Assembly (NCBI GenBank): GCA_963714455.1
Contig: CAVQON010000020.1
Span: forward strand, 372,001 to 436,000
DNA: 64,000 nt
Source of the DNA: CAVQGZ01 sp963714455
GTDB lineage: Bacteria > Actinomycetota > Actinomycetes > Jiangellales > Jiangellaceae
Direction of reading: 5' to 3'
This document shows, one piece after another, positions 1 through 6,897 of this stretch (positions within the stretch are counted from its first letter, which is position 1; each line of letters starts with the position of its first letter). A program made the translations under genes and the position numbers. The notes beneath the pieces were generated by a model. The model searched no databases. It worked only from the letters and a program-made list of their open reading frames with translations, and was not told where the DNA came from.

Positions 1-557
1 TGCTGCCCCGCGACCGACGCGCCGCCGTCGTGCAGGCCCTACGAGCAGCGCACCCCTACGAGGAGCCCGCCTTCGACCTGTTCGAGCTCGCGGGCTTCGA
101 CTCCCGTCGAGGGCTGGGTCGCATCGGGCACCTGCCTGAGCCGGAGACCCTGGAAGACCTTGTCGGTCGTGTCGCTGCGGCCGTGCCGGCCACCGTCGCC
201 GGCGTCCAGGCCGGGGGAGACCCCGACCGGGTCGTGCAGGCGGTCGCTGTCTGCGGTGGCGCCGGCGACTCGTTGCTGGGTGCTGCGGCACGAGCCGGGG
301 TGGACGTGTTCGTCACCGCCGACCTGCGCCACCACCCGGCGTCGGAGGCTCTCGACGCCGGCGGTCCCGCGCTCGTCAACGTCTCGCACTGGGCCTCGGA
401 GTGGCCGTGGCTCGCCGCGGCGTCGCAGGCCCTGGTCGCAGACCTCGGCGACGGCGGCCAGGCGGTCGAGATCCGGGTGAGTGAGATGTGCACCGACCCC
501 TGGACGATCCACGCCGAATCGTTGTCAGACGAGCTTATGGAGGCAGACGACGCATGA
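1..557 (+). CDS. Nif3-like dinuclear metal centre protein (C-terminal part)
   Basis: The frame is open from base 3 of the window, so the gene starts upstream; only about the last 185 residues are present. It belongs to the Nif3/NGG1p-interacting-factor family, proteins that form toroidal hexamers with a two-metal site and whose biochemical role is unsettled. The visible family signature is AHPYEEPAFDLFEL, typical of the inserted or C-terminal half, followed by metal-site-like motifs VFVTADLRHHPASEA and NVSHWASEW. The stop overlaps the start of the next gene by 4 bp (ATGA), so it is probably translationally coupled to the zinc-ribbon protein, as in many actinobacteria. The GTG at 30 is internal to the family fold and is not the true start. 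Confidence 0.85.
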   Translation, partial: LPRDRRAAVVQALRAAHPYEEPAFDLFELAGFDSRRGLGRIGHLPEPETLEDLVGRVAAAVPATVAGVQAGGDPDRVVQAVAVCGGAGDSLLGAAARAGVDVFVTADLRHHPASEALDAGGPALVNVSHWASEWPWLAAASQALVADLGDGGQAVEIRVSEMCTDPWTIHAESLSDELMEADDA

Positions 558-1294
558 GTGGCTTTCCCCCTGAGCAGCAGCGCCGTCTGCTGGACCTGCA
601 AGCCGTCGACTCCCGCGCGGACGTCCTCGACCAGCAGTGGCGTAGCCACCCGGCCGTGCAGGCGCTGATCGAGCTCGGTGAGCAGGCAGAGCGCCTGCAG
701 ACGGCACTCGACGCGGCCGAGCAGGCCGTGGACGAGGCGAAGGGGCGGGTGCGCACGAGCGAGCACGAGGCCGACGACATCAAGCGGCGCCAGGCCAAGG
801 ACCAGACGCGCCTGGACGCCGGCAGCGTCTCGTCCCCTCGCGAGCTCGAGAAGCTGCAGCACGAGATCGAGACCCTGCAGACCAAGCTGGACGAGGTCGA
901 GACCGTCGAGCTCGAGGCGATGGAAGACCTTGACACCGCGCAGGAGCAGGCCGGGGCGGTGCGCTCCGACCTCGCCGCCGTCGCGTCCGACCGGGAGCGG
1001 CAGGAGGCCGACCTCGCGACCGCCCGCACGACGATCGACGCCGAGCGCGAGTCGCTGGCCGCCGACCGCGCGGAGGTGCTCGCCGACCTTGACGATGCCC
1101 TGGTCACGCGCTACGAGCGGGCTCGGTCCCAGCACGGGGGAGTGGGGGTCGGGGCGCTGCTGCACGGTCGGTGCGAGGGGTGCCGGCTGTCGCTGACCCC
1201 CGCCGACCTCGCCCGCGTTCGGGCCGCGCCGCCGGAGGAGCTGCTGTTCTGCGAGGAGTGCGGTCGGCTGCTCGTGCGGGTCGAGGACGAGTGA
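554..1294 (+). CDS. Coiled-coil protein with C-terminal C4 zinc ribbon
   Basis: This 246-residue protein has a long charged N-terminal part (about residues 10-190), rich in Glu, Ala, Arg and Gln with heptad-like spacing, that is almost certainly a coiled-coil hairpin. A C-terminal zinc ribbon follows, with cysteine pairs CEGC and CEECGRL. It matches the C4-type zinc-ribbon family (DUF164/Zn-ribbon_9 type) found next to Nif3 in actinobacteria; a nucleic-acid role is often proposed but unproven. The ATG at 554 overlaps the Nif3 stop, and the gene ends in a 4-bp GTGA overlap with the RNase H fusion, giving a tight three-gene operon. A longer in-frame GTG at 488 is rejected because it lies inside Nif3. 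Confidence 0.85.
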   Translation: MSGFPPEQQRRLLDLQAVDSRADVLDQQWRSHPAVQALIELGEQAERLQTALDAAEQAVDEAKGRVRTSEHEADDIKRRQAKDQTRLDAGSVSSPRELEKLQHEIETLQTKLDEVETVELEAMEDLDTAQEQAGAVRSDLAAVASDRERQEADLATARTTIDAERESLAADRAEVLADLDDALVTRYERARSQHGGVGVGALLHGRCEGCRLSLTPADLARVRAAPPEELLFCEECGRLLVRVEDE

Positions 1295-2358
1295 GCCGCA
1301 CGCTCGTCGTCGAGGCTGACGGCGGCTCGCGCGGCAACCCCGGCCCCGCGGCCTACGGCAGCGTGGTCAAGGACGCCCACACCGGCGAGGTGCTTGTCGA
1401 ACGGGCCGAGGCGATCGGCGTGGCCACCAACAACGTGGCCGAGTACCGGGGCGTCATCGCAGGGCTGGAGGAGGCGCACCGCATCGACGAGTCCGCGCGC
1501 ATCGAGGTGCGTCTGGACTCGAAGCTGATCGTGGAGCAGATGTCGGGGCGCTGGAAGATCAAGCACGCCGACATGCGAGAGCTCGCGATGCGCGCACGCG
1601 ACGTGCACGACATGGCGAAGATCAGCTGGACATGGGTACCGCGGGCACAGAACGCGCACGCCGACCGGCTGCTCAACGAGGTGCTGGACGGCAAGGCGCC
1701 GACCCCCGATATCCGTCCGGTCATGCGTCCGAGCGCCCTGGGTGACCCGACGACGCTGTTCCTGCTGCGCCACGGTGAGACCCCGCTGACAGTGCAGCGC
1801 AAGTTCAGCGGACGTGGCGGCGTCGACGTCGGGCTCACCGACGCCGGCCAGCGCCAGGCGGAGCGGGCGGCGAGCGTGCTGGTCGAACGGCTCGGCACGT
1901 CGCGCGTGGCTGCTGTCGTCGCGTCTCCGCTGCTGCGGACCCGACAGACCGCGCAGGCCGTGGCCGACCGGCTCGGGCTTGCTGTCGAGACCGACGACGA
2001 CCTCGAAGAGGTCGGCTTCGGGGAGTGGGACGGCCTCGGCTTTCGCGAGGCACGCCAGCGCGACCCCGCGTTCTTCGACGCCTGGCTCGCCGACCCGACC
2101 AGCGCCCCGCCGGGCGGGGAGTCGCTGGCCGCGCTGGCCGATCGCGTCGAGCGGGCCCGGCGACGCGTCGTCGAGAGCTTCGACAGCGAGACCGTCGTCG
2201 TGGTCGCGCATGCGATGGTCGTCAAGACGATCGTGGCGTCGGCCATGGGCGCCCCGGTCGAGGCCGCCCATCGAGTGGACGTGCAACCGGCGTCGTTGGC
2301 CGAGGTCGCGTACTGGTCGGACGGGCGGCCGAGCGTCCGTGCCCTGGGTCTGCGCTGA
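1291..2358 (+). CDS. Bifunctional RNase H / phosphoglycerate-mutase-like phosphatase
   Basis: The N-terminal RNase HI domain (about residues 1-140) carries the catalytic Asp10 in VVEADGGSRGNPGPAAYG, the Glu region NNVAEYRGVI and the Asp in RLDSKLIVEQMSGRWK. The C-terminal histidine phosphatase domain (about 150-355) opens with LLRHGETP, the RHG motif that forms the phosphohistidine. The same fusion is known in mycobacteria (Rv2228c), where the RNase H half degrades RNA in RNA-DNA hybrids and the phosphatase half resembles CobC-type alpha-ribazole phosphatases. That is relevant because cobT, cobS and cobU lie elsewhere in this window. The GTG start at 1291 overlaps the previous stop. Length (355) is normal. 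Confidence 0.92.
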   Translation: MSRTLVVEADGGSRGNPGPAAYGSVVKDAHTGEVLVERAEAIGVATNNVAEYRGVIAGLEEAHRIDESARIEVRLDSKLIVEQMSGRWKIKHADMRELAMRARDVHDMAKISWTWVPRAQNAHADRLLNEVLDGKAPTPDIRPVMRPSALGDPTTLFLLRHGETPLTVQRKFSGRGGVDVGLTDAGQRQAERAASVLVERLGTSRVAAVVASPLLRTRQTAQAVADRLGLAVETDDDLEEVGFGEWDGLGFREARQRDPAFFDAWLADPTSAPPGGESLAALADRVERARRRVVESFDSETVVVVAHAMVVKTIVASAMGAPVEAAHRVDVQPASLAEVAYWSDGRPSVRALGLR

Positions 2359-2377
2359 GCCGCGTACCCTCAGCCGT

Positions 2378-2761
2378 GCGGGCGAGTCGGTCGGGCGGCC
2401 GCGTCGGGCACCGCGAGGTGACCCGCCGAGGAAAGTCCGGGCTCCGCAGGGCAGGGTGGTTGCTAACGGCAACCCGGGGTGACCCGCGGGAAAGTGCCAC
2501 AGAAAGCAGACCGCCGGCAGGGCCTCGGCCCGGCCGGTAAGGGTGAAACGGTGGTGCAAGAGACCACCAGCACGCGAGGTGACTCGTGTGGCTCGGCAAA
2601 CCCCACCCGGAGCAAGGTCAGACAGGGAGCGTTCGAGGGCGGCCCGCCCGAGCTCCCGGGTAGACCGCTGGAGGTCGACGGCGACGTCGACCTGAGAGAG
2701 ATGGTCGCCGCCGGTGCGTGAGCACCGGTACAGAACCCGGCTTACAGACCGACTCGTCCGC
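2378..2761 (+). ncRNA. rnpB: RNase P RNA (bacterial class A)
   Basis: Catalytic RNA of RNase P, which matures tRNA 5' ends. The two universally conserved blocks are visible: GAGGAAAGTCCGGGCTC at about 2427-2443 and CAGAACCCGGCTTACAG near 2730-2746. The terminal P1 helix can be drawn: bases 2378-2391 (GCGGGCGAGTCGGT) pair with 2748-2761 (ACCGACTCGTCCGC) over 14 positions with one G-U pair, which sets both ends. The length of about 384 nt is normal for a GC-rich actinobacterium. It lies just downstream of the RNase H fusion, so two RNA-processing functions sit together. No tRNA is adjacent. A short open frame across this region is spurious. Confidence 0.96.
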
Positions 2762-2834
2762 TCCTCATCGTGGCGTTGGGGCGGTGTGTGCTGCGTACGA
2801 TGTCGTCGACGCCGGGTCCCGAGGAGGACATGTG

Positions 2835-4307
2835 ATGGCCTCGACCCGAAGCCCGCGTCTCACGGCCTCCGCCGTCTGCGCTGTGACCGCCCTGGTCGCC
2901 GGCCTCGCGGTGGCGCCCGCCTCGGCCGCCGACGAGCAGCGGTACCTCGTGGTCGCCGACACCACCGTCGCGGGCCTCGACGAGACGATCCTGCCGCGGT
3001 CGGCGGAGGAGACCCTCGAGTCGTACGAGGGCGTCGACGCCGCCGTCGCGCAGATGAGTGCTGCTCAGGCCGCGGCCGTCGACGCCCAGCCAGGCGTGGT
3101 GGTCTCGCCCGACGGACCGATGACGACGCAGGACGGGTCTGGGCGGGGTGCGGCAGCCGGCACCGAGGTGCGTCTGCTGGCGGCGGCGAGCTCGTGGGGG
3201 CAAGATCGCATCGACCAGCGAGACCTGCCTCTGAACCGGCGGTACACGCTGAACAGCGGGGTGAACGGGCGCGGGGTGCACGTGTACGTCGTCGACAGCG
3301 GGATCGACCTCGACCACCCTGAGCTCGCCGGCCGGGTCGGCCAGTCGTGGTCGTTCGCGCAGGACGGCCTCGGTCCCGACGACGTGAACGGTCATGGCAC
3401 CCATGTCGCGGGAACCATCGGTTCGACCGTTTTCGGCGTCGCTCCCGCGGTCACGCTGCACAGCGTGCGTGTTCTCGACTCCACTGGCGGCGCGACCTTC
3501 TCCCGGTTCGTCGCCGCGATGAGCTTCGTGGCCACGAACGCCGTACGTCCGGCTGTCGTCAACGCCTCCCTCGGCGGCCCGTACAACGCCGCGGTCAACC
3601 AGGCGGTCGAGAACCTGGTGCGCGCCGGGATCACCGTGGTCGTCGCGGCCGGCAACAACGCCGCCGACGCGGCCGGCTACTCCCCGGGCTCGGCGCCCAG
3701 TGCCATCACCGTGGCGGCCTCGGACGCGGCCGACCGGTACGCCGGGTTCAGCAACTACGGGCGCTCGGTCGACATGGTCGCTCCCGGGGTGGCGATCGAC
3801 TCGACGAACGCCGGCAACCCCGCCTACGCCGCCCGAGACTCGGGCACCAGCATGGCCGCCCCGCACGTCACGGGATGGGTCGCGCTCTACCTGCAGCACC
3901 ACCGCACGGCCTCGCCGGCGACGATCCGCCAGGCTCTCGTCAGCACTGCGACCCGGGGACGCATCGCCAACGAGGTCAGTGGCACTCCCGACCTGCTGCC
4001 CTACACCTCAGCCGTGAAGGCACCGACCGTGGCTCCCGCGGCGAAGAAGCCGTCGCTGCGGGTCACCACGCCGAAGAAGGCCAAGGTGCGGGTCAATCTC
4101 GACCCCAACCGCAAGGCCCAGGGGTACTGGGCGGTGAAGGTGCTCAAGCTCGTCAAGGGCTCGTACGTCTCCGTCCGTAGCGTGCGGACGAAGGGTGCGA
4201 AGGAGATCGCGGTCGTCAACGTCCCACGAGGCCGCTACGTGGTGAAGGTGCCGCCTCAGCACGGCTTCGCAGCCACGACGTCCCGGTCGGTGTTCGTCAG
4301 GCGCTGA
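2835..4307 (+). CDS. Secreted subtilisin-family serine protease (S8)
   Basis: A 490-residue exported protease. The N-terminus is a signal peptide (basic start, hydrophobic stretch, APASA-A cleavage site). Next comes a roughly 70-residue segment containing YLVVADTTVAGL that resembles an I9 propeptide, then the catalytic domain with Asp154 (VVDSGIDLDHPE), His187 (NGHGTHVAGTIG), the oxyanion Asn region VAAGNN and Ser339 (SGTSMAAPHVTG). A C-terminal extension of about 85 residues (APAAKKPSLRVTTPKKAKVR onward) is basic and beta-rich and may bind the cell wall or a polyanion; it matches no family I recognise. The start is ATG 2835 because GAGGAGGA at 2821-2828 is well spaced; an ATG at 2830 meets a stop at once. 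A -10-like TACGAT lies at 2796-2801. Confidence 0.9.
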   Translation: MASTRSPRLTASAVCAVTALVAGLAVAPASAADEQRYLVVADTTVAGLDETILPRSAEETLESYEGVDAAVAQMSAAQAAAVDAQPGVVVSPDGPMTTQDGSGRGAAAGTEVRLLAAASSWGQDRIDQRDLPLNRRYTLNSGVNGRGVHVYVVDSGIDLDHPELAGRVGQSWSFAQDGLGPDDVNGHGTHVAGTIGSTVFGVAPAVTLHSVRVLDSTGGATFSRFVAAMSFVATNAVRPAVVNASLGGPYNAAVNQAVENLVRAGITVVVAAGNNAADAAGYSPGSAPSAITVAASDAADRYAGFSNYGRSVDMVAPGVAIDSTNAGNPAYAARDSGTSMAAPHVTGWVALYLQHHRTASPATIRQALVSTATRGRIANEVSGTPDLLPYTSAVKAPTVAPAAKKPSLRVTTPKKAKVRVNLDPNRKAQGYWAVKVLKLVKGSYVSVRSVRTKGAKEIAVVNVPRGRYVVKVPPQHGFAATTSRSVFVRR

Positions 4308-4339
4308 GCGCGGACGACCAGGGCGCCGGCCGGGTCTGC

Positions 4340-4345
4340 CAGACT
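4340..4345 (+). promoter_or_regulatory. -10 element of the Rrf2 regulator gene (leaderless)
   Basis: CAGACT lies 6 nt before the ATG at 4352, so transcription should begin at the start codon. No Shine-Dalgarno sequence is present, consistent with a leaderless mRNA. Confidence 0.45.
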
Positions 4346-4351
4346 GCCCGG

Positions 4352-4831
4352 ATGCGGGTGACGTCTCGGGCCGACTACGGGGTGCGCGCAGCGATCCACC
4401 TGGCGGCGTCCCCCGACGAGCCTGTGAACGCCGAGGCCATCGCGACTGCTATCGATGCGCCTCGCAAGTTCTTGGAGAGCATTCTCGGTGAGCTCAGGGT
4501 TGCCGGCGTGGTCCGCAGCCAGCGCGGCGCGTCGGGTGGGTACCGGCTCGCCCGCCCCGCCGACGAGATCGCGATCGCCGACATCATCCGTGCGACCGAG
4601 GGGCCGATGGCGCAGGTGCGCGGCGAACCGGCCGAAGACCTGGAGTACCCGGACGCCCTCGCCACCCTGCAAGAGGTGTGGGTGGCCGTACGGGCCGCGG
4701 TCCGTGACGTGCTCGAGGGCGTGACGGTCGCCGATGTGGCCAGCGGGACGCTTCCCGAGCGCGTGCGGCGGCTGGCGAGCGACCCGGTGTCGTGGGAGTC
4801 GACCTCGCAGCGCCGGTCACGTACCCGCTGA
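4352..4831 (+). CDS. Rrf2-family transcriptional regulator without Fe-S cysteines
   Basis: A 159-residue regulator. The winged-helix DNA-binding half is typical of Rrf2 proteins: MRVTSRADYGVRAAIHLA at the N-terminus, a recognition-helix region IDAPRKFLESILGELR and the wing VRSQRGASGGYRLARP. IscR and NsrR use three conserved cysteines near residues 90-110 to hold an Fe-S cluster; this protein has no cysteine at all, so it must sense something else or act like the cysteine-metabolism regulator CymR. A perfect palindrome follows 58 bp after its stop, overlapping the expected start site of the TauE/SafE exporter gene (4889-4910). That makes the exporter the likely target. The reading frame ends in an Arg/Ser-rich tail. 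Confidence 0.9.
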   Translation: MRVTSRADYGVRAAIHLAASPDEPVNAEAIATAIDAPRKFLESILGELRVAGVVRSQRGASGGYRLARPADEIAIADIIRATEGPMAQVRGEPAEDLEYPDALATLQEVWVAVRAAVRDVLEGVTVADVASGTLPERVRRLASDPVSWESTSQRRSRTR

Positions 4832-4858
4832 GAGCGCCGCTGGGCGATGCGCCAATGC

Positions 4859-4887
4859 TTGCCGGACGACGTGCATCCCGATAATCT
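4859..4887 (+). promoter_or_regulatory. Sigma70-type promoter of the TauE/SafE gene
   Basis: TTGCCG at 4859-4864 and TAATCT at 4882-4887 are separated by exactly 17 bp. The predicted start point falls at about 4894, inside the palindrome at 4889-4910, the usual place for a repressor site. Confidence 0.6.
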
Positions 4888-4888
4888 C

Positions 4889-4910
4889 TACCTTGTTACT
4901 AGACAAGGTA
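4889..4910 (+). promoter_or_regulatory. Palindromic operator, probable Rrf2 binding site
   Basis: TACCTTGT and ACAAGGTA form perfect 8-bp arms around a 6-bp spacer (TACTAG). The site sits directly downstream of the -10 TAATCT and just before a ribosome site (AGGAAAC) for the ATG at 4917. Its dyad size matches Rrf2-type operators, and an Rrf2 gene lies immediately upstream, so the binding partner is a reasonable inference. Confidence 0.65.
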
Positions 4911-4916
4911 GGAAAC

Positions 4917-5792
4917 ATGTGGATTCTTCTCGCTTTCTCCGTCGCGGGCGCCGGTGCGCAGCTCGTCGACGGAACCCTCGGGATGGGCTTCGGCGTCACC
5001 TCGGCCTCGCTGCTGCTTCTGTTCGGCGTAGGCCCCGTGGCGGCCTCCGCGGCGACGCACGCGGCCAAGCTTCCGACGACCCTCGTGAGTGGCCTGGCCC
5101 ACTGGCGGCAGGGGAACGTCGATCGCCAGGTGCTCGTGCGCGTGGCCGTCCCCGGGATGATCGCCGGCTTCGTCGGGGCCGTCGTGCTGACCGGGGTCAG
5201 CATGTCGTCGGCGAAGGCCTGGATGGCCGGCCTGCTGCTGTTCTTCGGCGCGGTGATCTTCGCCCGGTTCGGCTTCGGCGCCTCGCTCATCCCTCGGCCG
5301 GCGCGGGGCAACACGGCCCGGTGGCTCTCGCCCATCGGGGCGCTCGGCGGGTTCGTCGACGCGACGGGTGGCGGTGGGTGGGGCCCGGTCGTGACGCCGT
5401 CCTTGTTGACCGTCACCGCTCATGAGCCGCGACGCGTGGTCGGCACGGTGAGCGCCTCGGAGTTCTTGGTCGCCTTGTCGGTGAGTACCGGCTTCGTCGC
5501 CGGAGCGGCGCACGAGCAGATCCCGTGGCTGGCGGTGCTCGGGCTCGTTGCCGGCGGTGTGGTGGTCGCTCCGATCGCCGCCCGCCTGGCCGGCCGGTTG
5601 CCGCAGGCCATGATGGGAACACTGGTCGGTGGGCTCATCGTGCTCACCAACGGCATCACCGTCGTCAGCGCTGTGGGTGGTGTTCCCAGCGGGGTGGCCT
5701 GGGCGCTCGTGGTGGGGCTGGTCGCGGTGACGGGGACTACGGCCGTGCACGCGTTGCGGCGTGACCGCCACGCAGCCGCCGTGCCTCGATGA
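4917..5792 (+). CDS. TauE/SafE-family sulfite or organosulfur exporter
   Basis: A 291-residue membrane protein with about eight hydrophobic segments in two similar halves, the layout of TauE/SafE (COG0730) transporters that export sulfite, sulfoacetate or related anions. The glycine-rich first helix (AQLVDGTLGMGFGVTSAS) is characteristic of the family, as are the half-repeat VDATGGGGWGPVVTPSLL and the region HAAKLPTTLVSGLAHWRQGN. The start at ATG 4917 follows AGGAAAC. It is preceded by a sigma70 promoter overlapped by a palindrome and by an Rrf2 regulator, so expression is probably inducible. The 3' end overlaps the convergent exchanger gene by 56 bp. The substrate cannot be told from sequence. 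Confidence 0.85.
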   Translation: MWILLAFSVAGAGAQLVDGTLGMGFGVTSASLLLLFGVGPVAASAATHAAKLPTTLVSGLAHWRQGNVDRQVLVRVAVPGMIAGFVGAVVLTGVSMSSAKAWMAGLLLFFGAVIFARFGFGASLIPRPARGNTARWLSPIGALGGFVDATGGGGWGPVVTPSLLTVTAHEPRRVVGTVSASEFLVALSVSTGFVAGAAHEQIPWLAVLGLVAGGVVVAPIAARLAGRLPQAMMGTLVGGLIVLTNGITVVSAVGGVPSGVAWALVVGLVAVTGTTAVHALRRDRHAAAVPR

Positions 5793-6828
5793 GGGCCAGG
5801 GCAACCAGGGTCACGGCGACCAGTGGCAGGACGAACCACAACATCGCGGTGGTCAGCCCACTCAGCGCGTCGTGCTCGGTGGCGGCGAGCAGCAGGTAGG
5901 CGGTGTAGGCGACGTAGAGGGCGACGAAGAGCGCACCTTCTGCCCGCGAGAGCCGAAAGCCGGTGAAGGCGACAGGTAGCAGGGCCAGCGCCGCGGCGAC
6001 CATGAGCGGCAGGTCGATCGCGACCACGGCGTCGCTGACGGGAATCGGGGTGCCAGACACGACGGCCGTCACGCCGAGCACGGCACCGATGTTGAAGACG
6101 TTGCTGCCGACGATGTTGCCTACGGCGATGTCGCGCTCCCCGCGCCGCGCCGCGATCACCGATGTGGCGAGCTCGGGCAGCGAGGTTCCGACCGCGACCA
6201 CGGTGAGCCCGATGACGAGGCTGCTCACGCCGAGGTCGGTGGCAATCGTGGTCGCTCCGCCGACAAGCAAGCGGGCGCCGGCGACGAGGAGCCCGATCCC
6301 GAGCAGCACCAGCACGAGGCTTCGCGGTCGGCTGACGGCGATCGTGGGAGCCTCGCCCTCCTCGGCGGCCGACCTCGACTCTCGCCGAGCCAGCACCACC
6401 GATGCTGACGTGTAGGCGATCAACGCACCGGCAAGCAGGAGCCCGTCGACGGTGCCGATACCGCCGTCCAGAGCCAGGACGAGTGCCGCCACCGACATGG
6501 CGATCATCATCGGGATGTCGACGCGTACGACGCGGGTGAGCACGACGAGCGGCGCCACGAGCGCGGACAACCCGAGGATCAGCAGGATGTTCACGATGTT
6601 GCTGCCGATCACGTTGCCGACGGCCAGGTCGGGCTCGCCGCCGAGCACAGCGTCGAGCGTGACGGCGAGCTCGGGTGCCGACGTCGCGAAAGCGACGACC
6701 GTCAGCCCGACGACCAGCGACGACAACCCGACTGATCGGGCAAGCGTGGCGGCACCACGCACCAACAGCTCGCCGCCGGCCACGAGCAGCACCAGCCCGG
6801 CCACCACGGCCAGCACGCTCAGCACCAC
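5737..6828 (-). CDS. Calcium/sodium antiporter (CaCA family, YrbG type)
   Basis: A 363-residue inner-membrane cation exchanger. The two alpha repeats that define the family are clear: SAPELAVTLDAVLGGEPDLA followed by GNVIGSNIVNILLILG in the first half, and SLPELATSVIAARRGERDIA followed by GNIVGSNVFNIGAVLG in the second. Each supplies acidic and Asn residues for cation coordination. The two halves of five hydrophobic segments are joined by a hydrophilic loop (RRESRSAAEEGEAPTIA). The GTG at 6828 is chosen because TATCCT ends exactly 6 nt upstream, a leaderless layout shared by many genes here. The longer open frame upstream lacks family similarity. The tail overlaps the convergent TauE/SafE gene by 56 bp. 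Confidence 0.9.
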   Translation of the reverse strand: MVLSVLAVVAGLVLLVAGGELLVRGAATLARSVGLSSLVVGLTVVAFATSAPELAVTLDAVLGGEPDLAVGNVIGSNIVNILLILGLSALVAPLVVLTRVVRVDIPMMIAMSVAALVLALDGGIGTVDGLLLAGALIAYTSASVVLARRESRSAAEEGEAPTIAVSRPRSLVLVLLGIGLLVAGARLLVGGATTIATDLGVSSLVIGLTVVAVGTSLPELATSVIAARRGERDIAVGNIVGSNVFNIGAVLGVTAVVSGTPIPVSDAVVAIDLPLMVAAALALLPVAFTGFRLSRAEGALFVALYVAYTAYLLLAATEHDALSGLTTAMLWFVLPLVAVTLVALALIEARRLRGGHAATRARP

Positions 6829-6834
6829 GGGCGA

Positions 6835-6840
6835 AGGATA
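6835..6840 (-). promoter_or_regulatory. -10 element of the Ca2+/Na+ antiporter gene (leaderless)
   Basis: TATCCT on the minus strand lies 6 nt before the GTG at 6828. It fits TANNNT and supports both a leaderless transcript and the chosen start. Confidence 0.5.
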
Positions 6841-6885
6841 CGCACGAACCCGAGTTCGCACGTGTGGCGAGGTCGGCCGTTCTTC

Positions 6886-6891
6886 TAGCCT
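6886..6891 (+). promoter_or_regulatory. -10 element of the ABC1/UbiB kinase gene (leaderless)
   Basis: TAGCCT lies 6 nt before the GTG at 6898 and faces away from the divergent antiporter promoter 46 bp to the left. Confidence 0.5.
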
Positions 6892-6897
6892 GACGGA

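Noticed and set aside
2479..2721. Open frame inside rnpB
   Set aside because: The conserved RNase P blocks and P1 helix explain the sequence.
2830..2835. ATG at 2830 as the subtilase start
   Set aside because: It is followed at once by a TGA stop in that frame; ATG 2835 has the ribosome site.
4734..4916. Upstream extension of the TauE/SafE protein
   Set aside because: It would read through the Rrf2 3' end, the promoter and the palindrome; ATG 4917 has AGGAAAC.
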